Shown: one piece after another, positions 7,019 through 14,912 of the stretch
How the letters are laid out: the number at the start of each line of letters is the position of its first letter
How positions within the stretch are numbered: position 1 is the first letter of the stretch
From: Methanobacteriota archaeon
GTDB lineage: Archaea > Thermoplasmatota > Poseidoniia > Poseidoniales > Poseidoniaceae
Assembly (NCBI GenBank): GCA_011522915.1
Contig: WTIA01000073.1
Location: 1-37,393 of the forward strand
Length of the DNA stretch: 37,393 bases
Direction of reading: 5' to 3'
Program-made: the position numbers and the translations under genes
Notes under the pieces: generated by a model
Databases searched by the model: none
The model's input: only the letters and a program-made list of their open reading frames with translations
Told to the model about the DNA's origin: nothing

Positions 7019-9052
7019 CTAGGCCAAATACACAATTTCTATCCAATGAACCCGAATCCCAGTTTCATCAAACAGTGCATCGCCTCTACCCGATGCCCCG
7101 AGGGGATTAATCCATAGTTTTGATTTGCTTGTGATGTCTATTTCAAAACCTCCACCGCCAGCATAAACACAGGTATTGTACCAACCTGAACCTGTTATTT
7201 CCCTTGAGTTGATTACTGCAGAAACCTCTCCAACGAATTCTGTCATAATACAAACCTCGTAAGCAAAACTATCGTTAACTGCGAAGGTGTGTTTGCCCTC
7301 AGTAATGTACAATTTTTCATCTCCGAGGTTGAATGGGTCTCTCTCTCGAAGTTCTGCCCATGGGTCAACTCGCATGTTTTCGCCTTCTACTGAAACGAAT
7401 TCTGAAACCATCATATCATCTTCAAGAATGTAAAGTGTGGATGCTTGGCTAGACCACATCTTTTCCCAATGGATTGAGGCTTGTATGTATTGCATCATCA
7501 CGCCTTTAGGAGAAGCGATGGCGTGTGTAATTCCCAATTCACGTAATTTTGGAATATTGTCTGCTACTATTGCAGTAGTTGCCGCATTTTGAATCGAGTG
7601 TTCTTGTTTGAGGATTCCAAGTGTTGGCACAGTCGTTATTCCAATATGGTCTGGTATCGAATAGATATGGCCCCAGTGTTCATTTTCCGCATAAACTACC
7701 GAGCCTTCTGGAAGGTTGTCCAACGCTTCAATCAAAGCCTCATCTCCATCAGATATTGCATGTAATTCATCGTGCTTTGATAACTCGGAAAGTGCGCTGT
7801 GTGCGATTCCGCACAACAGAAGAGTTACGATCATTATCGCTCTTCCACCATCCGATGAGATACCACCCTCAACCTTTGAAAGACGCATTCCAACAAGTGC
7901 TGCCAGTGGAATATGGAATGCGTGCATACTCATTGAATACAGCGCATAAGATAGCATTGACAGAATAGTAATCCCTTCTAGTCCATCGAAAATGTGGATA
8001 CTTGACAATATCCAATTCAAGCCAAACCAAAGTGCGAAAATCATTGCTTTGCTATCACTTCTCATGGTCCATGCCGACCATATTCCGAGTGGAATCAAAA
8101 GGCCACCATATACCAGCATTGGTGCACCGCCTTGCCAGCCGTACTCAGCGAAAACAGCCTTGCCATCAAAGGTAGGTGTCAAAGCAATTATCACAATAAT
8201 AATCGCAACCGATAAGATTGCAGATTGAACCGTATCTGTTATTGTGAATTCCTTGCCTTTTGTTACCAATAATTGAGCGATAACTAGCGTTGAAACGTAG
8301 ATTAATCCAGTAGGATGAATCATTGCCACGATTAAGGCTGTAATAGCAACAATTTCCCATCTAAGTTTATCTCCAAACATCATCAATACTACAATTAATC
8401 CAAGTTGACTCGCAACAGTTGGATAACCAGAATCAAGATTTTTTGCGAATAGTGCTGGTGCTAGCAACATTGCCATGATTGTCCAATGGCCACAGCCCAT
8501 CTTTTCACCAAGTGCGGCAATTCCCAACAACAAAGCGACAAAACACATTGTCCCAAGCCAAAATACGCTGGCGTGCGGAGCTTCCCCTAACCATGCTGCT
8601 AATGTTGGGAATGCAGGGGGGTAGAGCCATTCACCAATAGAAGGGTCTGACAAAATGAATCCTCCGTTTCGTGATACTGCATCAGTCAAAGAAGCAAATC
8701 CAATCCAATCAACACCCATTGGCCGCATGTATGTCAAAGGGGTCATTGCGATGAAACAAGCAATAACTGTGAAAATCCAAAACCATGAGGTCCTCTCTAT
8801 GTGGTTGGTTAATGGCTCTGGCTCCAATTCAACCCTAATAGATATCATCGCTGAAATATTTGCTAAAATCAACAAAAGTGTAAGTGTTTCAAGACTCCAT
8901 TCAAGTATGAAAGAGATTCCAGCAAGGCCGAGGCAAATCAGTAATCCAATCGCTGGACTGAACATCAAATGTCTCTTCCAATCTCCCTCTGAGTCCATGC
9001 GACGAGCAACCGCATAGCCCGGAAGAATTGCCACTTCTAGGCCAAGAGACAT
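7019..9052 (-). CDS. Polytopic membrane protein, possible GT-C-type glycosyltransferase
   Basis: 677 residues with about 12-13 hydrophobic segments in the first ~430 residues, then a ~240-residue soluble domain ending in beta-rich sequence (HTFAVNDSF, GGGFEIDI, VHWIEIVYL). The first extracytoplasmic loop contains GVDWIGFASL and a YPPAFPTLAAW segment. An Asp in the first large loop followed by an aromatic/Pro motif is typical of GT-C enzymes that use polyprenyl-phosphate sugars. A precise family is not recognised; a purely structural surface or transport role is also possible. It heads the minus-strand run and is followed by a GT2 gene, which supports a glycosylation role by context. Start ATG 9052. 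Confidence 0.6.
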   Translation of the reverse strand: MSLGLEVAILPGYAVARRMDSEGDWKRHLMFSPAIGLLICLGLAGISFILEWSLETLTLLLILANISAMISIRVELEPEPLTNHIERTSWFWIFTVIACFIAMTPLTYMRPMGVDWIGFASLTDAVSRNGGFILSDPSIGEWLYPPAFPTLAAWLGEAPHASVFWLGTMCFVALLLGIAALGEKMGCGHWTIMAMLLAPALFAKNLDSGYPTVASQLGLIVVLMMFGDKLRWEIVAITALIVAMIHPTGLIYVSTLVIAQLLVTKGKEFTITDTVQSAILSVAIIIVIIALTPTFDGKAVFAEYGWQGGAPMLVYGGLLIPLGIWSAWTMRSDSKAMIFALWFGLNWILSSIHIFDGLEGITILSMLSYALYSMSMHAFHIPLAALVGMRLSKVEGGISSDGGRAIMIVTLLLCGIAHSALSELSKHDELHAISDGDEALIEALDNLPEGSVVYAENEHWGHIYSIPDHIGITTVPTLGILKQEHSIQNAATTAIVADNIPKLRELGITHAIASPKGVMMQYIQASIHWEKMWSSQASTLYILEDDMMVSEFVSVEGENMRVDPWAELRERDPFNLGDEKLYITEGKHTFAVNDSFAYEVCIMTEFVGEVSAVINSREITGSGWYNTCVYAGGGGFEIDITSKSKLWINPLGASGRGDALFDETGIRVHWIEIVYLA

Positions 9053-9125
9053 AGACTCGCCTTGTCAATCAAGGCTTCAAACCTATTTGCGAAGGATGAT
9101 GAATTAGAGCCATTTGGCCTTGTGT

Positions 9126-9689
9126 ATGGCAGAGGTCATCATCCTACCAGAGGATTATTGGGTGTTTGATTTCACAAAGGGAGAGGACACTGACTTTGAA
9201 TGTCCTTATCCTTATCAAATCGGAAGATATGACGAGGTTAGGCCTGGGATGTATACTCACGAATTATTCGGAGGAGAGAGGGATTTGCACATTGGCATCG
9301 ACATCGGTACTCCCGTTGGTGAACCAGTTCATGCGTTTTCAAAAGGAGTAGTTCATTCACTTGGTGTGAATGAAGAAGATGGGTCTTACGGACCGACCAT
9401 TATCGTAAAGCATGAATTAGATGGCAAACCGATTTGGGCTCTTTATGGTCATCTTTCGATGGAATCCTTGCAAATGGTCGAAGAAGGAATGGAAGTCGAA
9501 GAGGGTCAAATTATCGCAACAGTAGGCGATAAGAGTGTCAATGGGGGGTGGGAGCCACACCTTCATTTCCAATTATCTTGGGTAGAACCCGTTGGCAATG
9601 ATATGCCAGGCGTGGTGGCTAGAAGCGATAGGGATTGGGCATTGGAAAAATATCCTGACCCTCGGATTGTTCTAGGACCTCTATACTAG
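9126..9689 (+). CDS. Stand-alone M23 (LytM-like) peptidase domain protein, cytosolic
   Basis: 187 residues from ATG 9126; a TTG at 9114 in the same frame would add four residues. The M23 zinc and catalytic residues are all present: H55 and D59 in HIGID, H109 in LYGHLS, and H145/H147 in HLHF. There is no signal peptide, lipobox or membrane helix. The order YQIGRYDE, HIGID, LYGHLS, NGGWEPHLHFQ, PGV, then a terminal DPR-x-x-LGP matches, from memory, the M23-like domain found in fusions with class III aminotransferases and APH-type kinases. Here it stands alone. The stop TAG overlaps the stop of the convergent isomerase gene in a CTAG palindrome (9686-9689). Substrate unknown; archaea lack murein. 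Confidence 0.8.
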   Translation: MAEVIILPEDYWVFDFTKGEDTDFECPYPYQIGRYDEVRPGMYTHELFGGERDLHIGIDIGTPVGEPVHAFSKGVVHSLGVNEEDGSYGPTIIVKHELDGKPIWALYGHLSMESLQMVEEGMEVEEGQIIATVGDKSVNGGWEPHLHFQLSWVEPVGNDMPGVVARSDRDWALEKYPDPRIVLGPLY

Positions 9690-10756
9690 TTGATTTGTGA
9701 AAGGAATTCTTTCAAAGAAATAATCGGTTCGATTGCAGATGGGTCTTTTCCGTGCAATAACGCTAGAGCTATTGAGAGCCAGTCCGTCATGATGCATAAG
9801 TGAAGCAGGCATTCTAGTAAAGTCTCTCCATCTCCATGAATTTTCCACGCTAGTTCGGTGGGACAGTTTGACACAAACCAATCCATTCTATGTCTCACAC
9901 GTGGATGAATTTCATCCCAAGAAAGCAACAAAAGGGCTTGCTGGGATGCAGATGGATCTTGGTCATCTCCCACTCCGCCCCAAGCAACCGATTCATTGTG
10001 GTTCATCTCGGGGAAAGCCGCGATTCTAGCAAATCTAGACGAATTTTCATTCAATTGATTCTTGAAGCGATTTACTGCCGGCATGAGTTCCTCTGGCCCC
10101 AGAATTGCAATTGGGTTCTGCATTAAATTCAATGCAAGGCTGGCTACATCGCCCTCAGGGTGAGTAAGAATGTCATTGTCATCTACCGCATTTTGTAATC
10201 TCATGAGAGCGTGTTCAGAAATTTCAGTTTGTAGGATTCCAATCTCAACAAGTAAGGCTAATTGTCTTGAAAAAATATGGCCAAAGGCTGACCTCGGCGG
10301 CTGGCCTGATGGGCATGAAATAAGGTATGCACTGTCAGATAGTTCACACATTCCTGCTAACTCTCCTCCTCCAGAAACAACCACCATGGTTGCATCCTGT
10401 TTCATAGCCTGGCGGCATGCTTCTAGGGTTTCTTCAGTATTACCTGAGTAAGAGGTTGCTAGAATTAACCAATCTGGAGTCCACCAATTTGGTAAGTCAT
10501 AACCACGATGACATCTTACAGGAACGGCACCACTTTCATCACACAAAACTGAGAGAAAGTCGCCTCCTGCAGCAGAGCCGCCCATTCCAAGGCAAAGGAC
10601 CCCACTCCAACCAGTATCAAGTTCATCTAACCAAGGTAATAGGTCACGGTTAACGGCTTCTCTGCCCGCTCTGATGTCATTAACAAATGACCGTGTGAAA
10701 CCAATCATATCCCCTTTATCGAGAGCAGAGGCTAAGCGAATCATACCTTCTTCCAT
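9686..10756 (-). CDS. Bifunctional phosphoglucose/phosphomannose isomerase
   Basis: 356 residues from ATG 10756; a GTG at 10765 would add three and overlap the nmd3 stop. Two SIS domains are seen: LGMGGSAAGGD with TSYSGNTEETL in the first, and GPEELMPAVNRFKNQLNENS in the second. CPSGQPPRSAFG and EMNHNE are diagnostic for the PGI/PMI family of archaea, in which one site interconverts fructose-6-phosphate with glucose- and mannose-6-phosphate. Length is usual for the family (about 300-360). This supplies hexose phosphates to both central metabolism and the glycosylation genes of this window. It is the last gene of the ccm-nmd3 run. Confidence 0.9.
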   Translation of the reverse strand: MEEGMIRLASALDKGDMIGFTRSFVNDIRAGREAVNRDLLPWLDELDTGWSGVLCLGMGGSAAGGDFLSVLCDESGAVPVRCHRGYDLPNWWTPDWLILATSYSGNTEETLEACRQAMKQDATMVVVSGGGELAGMCELSDSAYLISCPSGQPPRSAFGHIFSRQLALLVEIGILQTEISEHALMRLQNAVDDNDILTHPEGDVASLALNLMQNPIAILGPEELMPAVNRFKNQLNENSSRFARIAAFPEMNHNESVAWGGVGDDQDPSASQQALLLLSWDEIHPRVRHRMDWFVSNCPTELAWKIHGDGETLLECLLHLCIMTDWLSIALALLHGKDPSAIEPIISLKEFLSQIN

Positions 10757-10757
10757 G

Positions 10758-11813
10758 TCACTCACTATCCATCCCTAACCGAGGCAGACAAATCCATTCA
10801 CCATCAATCCTTGCCAACAAAAGTTTCCTTCCCGGCGAATGTTCGAACGGTAATCGTACTGCGGTCATTTTCCAATCGTTTGGGTCCAAGAATTCTGCAA
10901 CAGAAGCATCTTCGTTTATCGAATCAGCGTATGTGAATTCACTAAGTCTAGCAACTACGTTAGCATTCTCTAAATCTCTCCAGGTGGCGCCTGTTCTTTC
11001 TCTTCGCTCTATTTTCTCAAGGATTGCACCCTCGCCGGTCCAGGTTGAGGGACGCCAAAGGTTTCCTCGCCATCGAATTACATCACCCAATTCATAGCCG
11101 GGTTTGCGATAAAGCAAAGTTAGCCTGGTTAAATCCACACCATCCTTCCTACCAACTACAGATGTTGTAGTAGTTATTTGGCCCCCGTGCTGAGCGATTA
11201 AATGACGACCCCAAGCTCTTGCAAGAGCCTTGGAACCGAGCACAACATCATATCCTCCGGTAACTGGTCCTTCTTTTGTAATGAAGAACATGGGGTCATC
11301 CGGCATCTCTGCCAGCACATCATCAAGAGTGGCCCTTAGAACTCTGAATTCTTCTTCCGACAATCTTCGAGCACTAGACCTCAATTGAACCGTGGCTTCG
11401 AAATAATTCCCAGCCCTTCTGGTGCAAGTCAAACACACTCCGTTTGACATTCTAGCTCTCATGGTGTGCTTCTCTGTGTATAGTAAATCGTCGATTACTC
11501 CTTCGATTTCAAGATGTATTAGAGTATGCCTCCCATCTACTTCTTGAGCCATGAGTCCTAACTCTAGGTCTTCGATTTCGGAGTGAAATTCCACATTACG
11601 TTGCACTAACTCGTGCCACAGGTCCTCTTCATCAACGTTACTCCATTTACCTTGGAATTCGATAATTCCACATCTTGCACATTTAGTCCATGGTGCATTC
11701 TTTGGAACCTTAGCGAGGGTGACTCTATCCCGCGTGCACTTTTCGCACATTCTGTCGGTGAATAGCGGAGGGTCTGCTCCGCAAACTAGACAGAATTCTC
11801 CACCAAGGTCCAT
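10758..11813 (-). CDS. nmd3: NMD3-family 60S/50S ribosome-associated protein
   Basis: 351 residues. The N-terminus holds cysteine pairs C8/C11, C23/C26 and C45/C48, and a further C-x2-C (VCLTCTRRAG) near residue 128; eight cysteines fit the two zinc sites of NMD3. The middle part (FFITKEGPVTGGYDVVLGS and ARAWGRHLIAQHGG) is the conserved NMD3 core. In eukaryotes NMD3 exports the large ribosomal subunit; the archaeal version lacks the export tails, as here, and probably acts in late large-subunit maturation. The gene begins 14 nt after the stop of ccmD and its stop is within a few bases of the isomerase start, so co-transcription is likely although the functions differ. Confidence 0.92.
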   Translation of the reverse strand: MDLGGEFCLVCGADPPLFTDRMCEKCTRDRVTLAKVPKNAPWTKCARCGIIEFQGKWSNVDEEDLWHELVQRNVEFHSEIEDLELGLMAQEVDGRHTLIHLEIEGVIDDLLYTEKHTMRARMSNGVCLTCTRRAGNYFEATVQLRSSARRLSEEEFRVLRATLDDVLAEMPDDPMFFITKEGPVTGGYDVVLGSKALARAWGRHLIAQHGGQITTTTSVVGRKDGVDLTRLTLLYRKPGYELGDVIRWRGNLWRPSTWTGEGAILEKIERRERTGATWRDLENANVVARLSEFTYADSINEDASVAEFLDPNDWKMTAVRLPFEHSPGRKLLLARIDGEWICLPRLGMDSE

Positions 11814-11827
11814 ACCCTCACCTCAGT

Positions 11828-11977
11828 TTACTCAGATTCATCACGGGCTAAAGCCTTCTCCAATGAATCGATTTTGTTTTGTAGGGATTTCGACCTTGCG
11901 AAAACAGTCCAAGTCCACAAGGCAAGGGCTCCAATCATACCGATGTATGCCACAGTTAGGTAGGTTTGACCGCTCAT
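11828..11977 (-). CDS. ccmD: CcmD-like small heme-exporter protein
   Basis: A 49-residue frame, ATG 11977 to TAA 11828-11830. It begins MSGQTYLTVAYIGMIGALA, forms one membrane helix that continues through LWTWTVFARS, then has a charged coiled segment (NKIDSLEKALARDE). This is the CcmD pattern: one N-terminal helix with aromatic residues and an Arg-Ser boundary, then a basic/amphipathic cytoplasmic tail with a hydrophobic heptad. Its ATG overlaps the last base of the ccmC stop (TGATG). CcmD holds CcmE to the CcmABC complex in System I cytochrome c maturation. The identification rests on size, topology and position; the sequence alone would be hard to recognise. Confidence 0.78.
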   Translation of the reverse strand: MSGQTYLTVAYIGMIGALALWTWTVFARSKSLQNKIDSLEKALARDESE

Positions 11978-12702
11978 CACATCCTCTCCTCATATATTCC
12001 CTGCAACTCCTCTAGTCGCATTTCCAATTTAGTTAGTCTCATGCCTGCTATGACATAACCAACGGTTAGGGTGGTAAACGAGATTGCTCCAAGGAATAAC
12101 ACTATGCTCATGTCCGAGTTAAGCGAACCCTCTGATGTTGCTACTACAGGCCCAGGGTGCCTTATCTGCCAAAGTCTAGTTGCAATGTAGGTAATAGGAA
12201 CTAAAATGAATCCAAACATTCCAAACGCAGCAAATGTATCTCTTGTCTCAACCCCGTCAGGTTGTGACCTTCTTCCTAGTACAAGATATAGCGATAGTAG
12301 AGTCAAAATTGCAAACGTGTTCAAACGAACATCGGTCCAATCCCACGGAACCCCCCATTCTGCGGCGCCCCAGATACATCCAGACCACACGCACATCAAA
12401 CCGGTGGCTAGTCCAGCCTCACTACTTGCAACGTGTAATCTCCAAGCCCATTCGCTACGCTTGAAAAACCAGTAGATAGAGCCTATGAACAATAGAGCGA
12501 AAGCGATCATCGCAGCCCACGCACTGGGTACATGCCAGTAGAAAATCCTCTGGGCCTCAGGGGCCTTGAATGCACTTATTGAAACCGAAGGGGCCCACAT
12601 CATTCCAAGCCACAAGGTAAGGGCTGCACCGGCAAAGCCGAGCATAGCAACGACTTCACCTTTGATGTTCATGTTGATGGCCCGCATGGCGCTCATCTTC
12701 AA
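11977..12702 (-). CDS. ccmC: Cytochrome c maturation protein CcmC (heme handling)
   Basis: 241 residues with six hydrophobic segments. The tryptophan-rich loop WGAAEWGVPWDWTDVRL is the WWD motif of heme-handling proteins. The external histidines are present: H in FYWHVPSAW and H in WQIRHPGPV. CcmC loads heme onto CcmE in System I. Length is usual for CcmC (about 240). The stop overlaps the ccmD start by one base and the gene follows the ABC fusion gene by 3 nt, so the three genes form a tight operon. No ccmE, ccmF or ccmG is in the window; those parts must lie elsewhere. Confidence 0.92.
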   Translation of the reverse strand: MKMSAMRAINMNIKGEVVAMLGFAGAALTLWLGMMWAPSVSISAFKAPEAQRIFYWHVPSAWAAMIAFALLFIGSIYWFFKRSEWAWRLHVASSEAGLATGLMCVWSGCIWGAAEWGVPWDWTDVRLNTFAILTLLSLYLVLGRRSQPDGVETRDTFAAFGMFGFILVPITYIATRLWQIRHPGPVVATSEGSLNSDMSIVLFLGAISFTTLTVGYVIAGMRLTKLEMRLEELQGIYEERM

Positions 12703-12705
12703 TGT

Positions 12706-13881
12706 TCACGCTGTTAGCGTATCAACAAGTAGGGCCCATGGTAAAATTAGAATCGGCGTGAGGAGGCGAATCATTACTGCATTTGGCCTTGCTAGGCGCA
12801 GAGTAGCATTGCTTAGCAGGCCCACGACTGCTTCGGTTGTAGCACCTAATATTGCACCAGCGATAATCAACTCCCAGTTCAGGTCTGAAGTTATTGTTGA
12901 TGCTAGCAAAGTAAGTCCGCCGCACAACAAGACCGAGTGAAAAATTGCATTTTGGGGAATTGCAGATTTTGTATTCCACCATGCATAGGCTCTATTTTCA
13001 AGACTCAACTTGTGAATAGGATTGCCACAGAGACCGGCCGTTAGAGCAGGCGCTAGAACGAATGCGGTTAGCATTCTGCCCTCAAGTTGTGATGGGTCTA
13101 GCAGTGCCAGCATAGCACCAAGGGTTAGAAGGCCAGCAATTCCGTTATTTGCGAGTCCAGATAGTGTGCGAAGATTGAGCCTGTGTCCAATGTTCACTGA
13201 ACGTTTTGCAGCTTTTTCAAGTGGGGTGAATTTGCCCGATTTTGCATCGCCTTGTTCTTCTTCAAATGGAAACCGAATAATTCTGTCTGAGGCAGAAATA
13301 ATTCTAGAATCGTGGCTTGAGATTAGGATTGCATGCCCTCCCGCTGCCAAATCTCTGAGGGTTTTTGCTAATTTTTCTGTGGAATCATCATCGAGTCCGC
13401 TATCAGCCTCATCGAGTAACACCGCCACAGGTTCATTGGAAATCATTGCAGGTATTAATCCACAAAGCAAGGCGACTTTTCTCCTCTGTCCTCCAGAAAG
13501 CATAGCGATTCTATCGTGAATTCTGTGGTCTAGTCCCCAAGACTTCAGAAGGGGTGCTATGTCAAAATCAAAACCAGCAGCATCGAGTATTCTTTCTCCA
13601 ACCAACTCGTCACCCATAACACAATCATCTTGCAAGCAAAGCCCGAATTCTATCCTGCCTCTCCTACCATCTGAATCCCGAATTAGTTGGCCGGAAATTT
13701 TGCTGGAACCATTTTCTAATGGAATTAGCCCAGCAGCGGCTTCAATCACTGTTGATTTGCCGCATCCATTGTCTCCAGCAAGACATACGACTTCTCCGCT
13801 GTCTATCGAAATGGACCAATCGTCCAAGACCTTAGACCGTCCACGAAGAACGGTGAGGTGTGACAACTCGATGATGCCCAT
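12706..13881 (-). CDS. ABC ATPase fused to membrane domain, CcmA-CcmB-like
   Basis: 391 residues from ATG 13881; two in-frame GTGs at 13884 and 13887 are alternatives. The first ~210 residues are an ABC ATPase: Walker A GDNGCGKST, signature LSGGQRRK, Walker B VAVLLDE and the switch histidine in SSH. Residues about 235-391 hold some five hydrophobic segments, ending RLLTPILILPWALLVD, which recalls the last helix of CcmB. In System I, CcmA (ATPase) and CcmB (six helices) are separate proteins that release holo-CcmE. Because ccmC and ccmD follow directly, I infer a CcmA-CcmB fusion with a shortened CcmB part. Another half-transporter exporter is the alternative. Confidence 0.72.
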   Translation of the reverse strand: MGIIELSHLTVLRGRSKVLDDWSISIDSGEVVCLAGDNGCGKSTVIEAAAGLIPLENGSSKISGQLIRDSDGRRGRIEFGLCLQDDCVMGDELVGERILDAAGFDFDIAPLLKSWGLDHRIHDRIAMLSGGQRRKVALLCGLIPAMISNEPVAVLLDEADSGLDDDSTEKLAKTLRDLAAGGHAILISSHDSRIISASDRIIRFPFEEEQGDAKSGKFTPLEKAAKRSVNIGHRLNLRTLSGLANNGIAGLLTLGAMLALLDPSQLEGRMLTAFVLAPALTAGLCGNPIHKLSLENRAYAWWNTKSAIPQNAIFHSVLLCGGLTLLASTITSDLNWELIIAGAILGATTEAVVGLLSNATLRLARPNAVMIRLLTPILILPWALLVDTLTA

Positions 13882-13935
13882 CACCACATGCGAGGAACCG
13901 CATTGCCTTCAAGCCGACCCCTCCTCCGCCCTAAC

Positions 13936-14841
13936 ATGGAGGAGGTATTGTTCGCCCTTTGGATTGCGGCAATAATCGGCCCTCTTGCTTGGTCTTGGTA
14001 TCATAAAGCATCGATTGCAATGGCTATGACACTGTCGCTTTTGTTTGGATACATCGTTCAGTTAATGTGGGGCTGGACCCTCGATAATGACCAACTAAGC
14101 GAACTATACATCAGATTAATCATGATTCCAGCTCTTGTTGAAAGCGGCCATTTTCACACATTGATTACCAGCGGATTCCTACACTCGTGGAGTAGTCCAC
14201 TTCACGTCCTAGGAAATATCGTGATTATCGCTCTTGTTGGTATACCCCTTGAAGACAGATTGGGAAGGGGTAAATGGCTCATCTCATACATGATTGGATT
14301 ATTGGGTGGTTCCGTAGCTTGGACCATTGCAAATGGTGGTTCTTACACACCTGCGCTAGGTGCTTCAGGTGCAGCGTTCGGAATACTCGGAGCCTACCTT
14401 TGCGGTTGGCCCGAAGATGAGGTATATTTCCCGATCATTTTGATTAGAAAATGGCCTGTTCAATTCATTGCATTGTTCTACTTTGGATTTGAGATTTTCA
14501 AAGCGTGGCAAGTATACGGGCTATCACAAGCCAGTCACGTGGCCCACATAGCCCATTTCGGCGGTTTTATTCTAGCCTATGCAACACTGCCGATTTTGAA
14601 GAAAAATATCGAATGGGAAGGAGATGTTGAATTGGTTGAAATTTCATCAGAAAATCCATTTGAAGGAGTGGATGACTTGGTCAAGCGCCTGCATGAAGAG
14701 GGTGATGAAAAAGAAACCCGTCAAGCATGGTTGGAAGAAATCGCAGATAGGGCAGAATGTCCAGTTTGCTCTGGAAAACTCCACCTCAAAAAAATGACAA
14801 TAAAATGTGAAGCCGATTCATCGCATGTTGCTTGGCCTTGA
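13936..14841 (+). CDS. Rhomboid-family intramembrane serine protease with C-terminal zinc ribbon
   Basis: 301 residues from ATG 13936; the frame opens at 13888 but the extra 16 residues have no hydrophobic start and the preferred ATG begins the first helix. Six or seven membrane segments are visible. The catalytic dyad is S144 in GASGAAFG and H207 in AHFGGF, with HVLGNIVII as the conserved His-Asn segment of helix 2. After the last helix come about 70 charged cytosolic residues and a terminal zinc-binding motif, C275-x2-C278, C291, H297. Rhomboids cut transmembrane helices of other proteins. The next gene encodes a subtilase with one membrane helix and its own zinc-ribbon tail. Confidence 0.88.
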   Translation: MEEVLFALWIAAIIGPLAWSWYHKASIAMAMTLSLLFGYIVQLMWGWTLDNDQLSELYIRLIMIPALVESGHFHTLITSGFLHSWSSPLHVLGNIVIIALVGIPLEDRLGRGKWLISYMIGLLGGSVAWTIANGGSYTPALGASGAAFGILGAYLCGWPEDEVYFPIILIRKWPVQFIALFYFGFEIFKAWQVYGLSQASHVAHIAHFGGFILAYATLPILKKNIEWEGDVELVEISSENPFEGVDDLVKRLHEEGDEKETRQAWLEEIADRAECPVCSGKLHLKKMTIKCEADSSHVAWP

Positions 14842-14856
14842 GTCCCGTAGGGACTC
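14840..14856. repeat. Perfect GTA-loop hairpin over the rhomboid stop codon
   Basis: GAGTCCC and GGGACTC form a 7-bp stem around loop GTA; the first two bases are the last two bases of the rhomboid TGA. The core CCCGTAGGG is shared with hairpins at 14885-14905 and 3392-3406. No T-tract follows, so it is not a bacterial-type terminator, and archaeal terminators are normally T-rich without a stem. It may mark an RNA end or a processing point between the rhomboid and subtilase genes. Confidence 0.55.
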
Positions 14857-14884
14857 GGAGCCACCCAAGGTTCATGTGTAATGT

Positions 14885-14905
14885 AATCCGCCCGTAGGGC
14901 GGGTT
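14885..14905. repeat. GTA-loop hairpin in the leader of the subtilase gene
   Basis: CCGCCC / GGGCGG around loop GTA form a perfect 6-bp core. The stem extends to 9 bp in RNA with one G-U and two A-U pairs. It ends 7 nt before the subtilase ATG at 14913 and would hide the ribosome-binding region, so it could limit translation or block read-through from rhomboid. It is the second copy of the CCCGTAGGG core within 60 nt. Confidence 0.55.
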
Positions 14906-14912
14906 GGATTCC

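Noticed and set aside
14840-14905. Bacterial-type intrinsic terminators
   Set aside because: The stems are followed by mixed sequence, not a T-tract, and one lies directly in front of a start codon.
14904-14912. TTG start extending the subtilase by three residues
   Set aside because: It lies in the stem of a hairpin and the signal peptide begins cleanly at ATG 14913.
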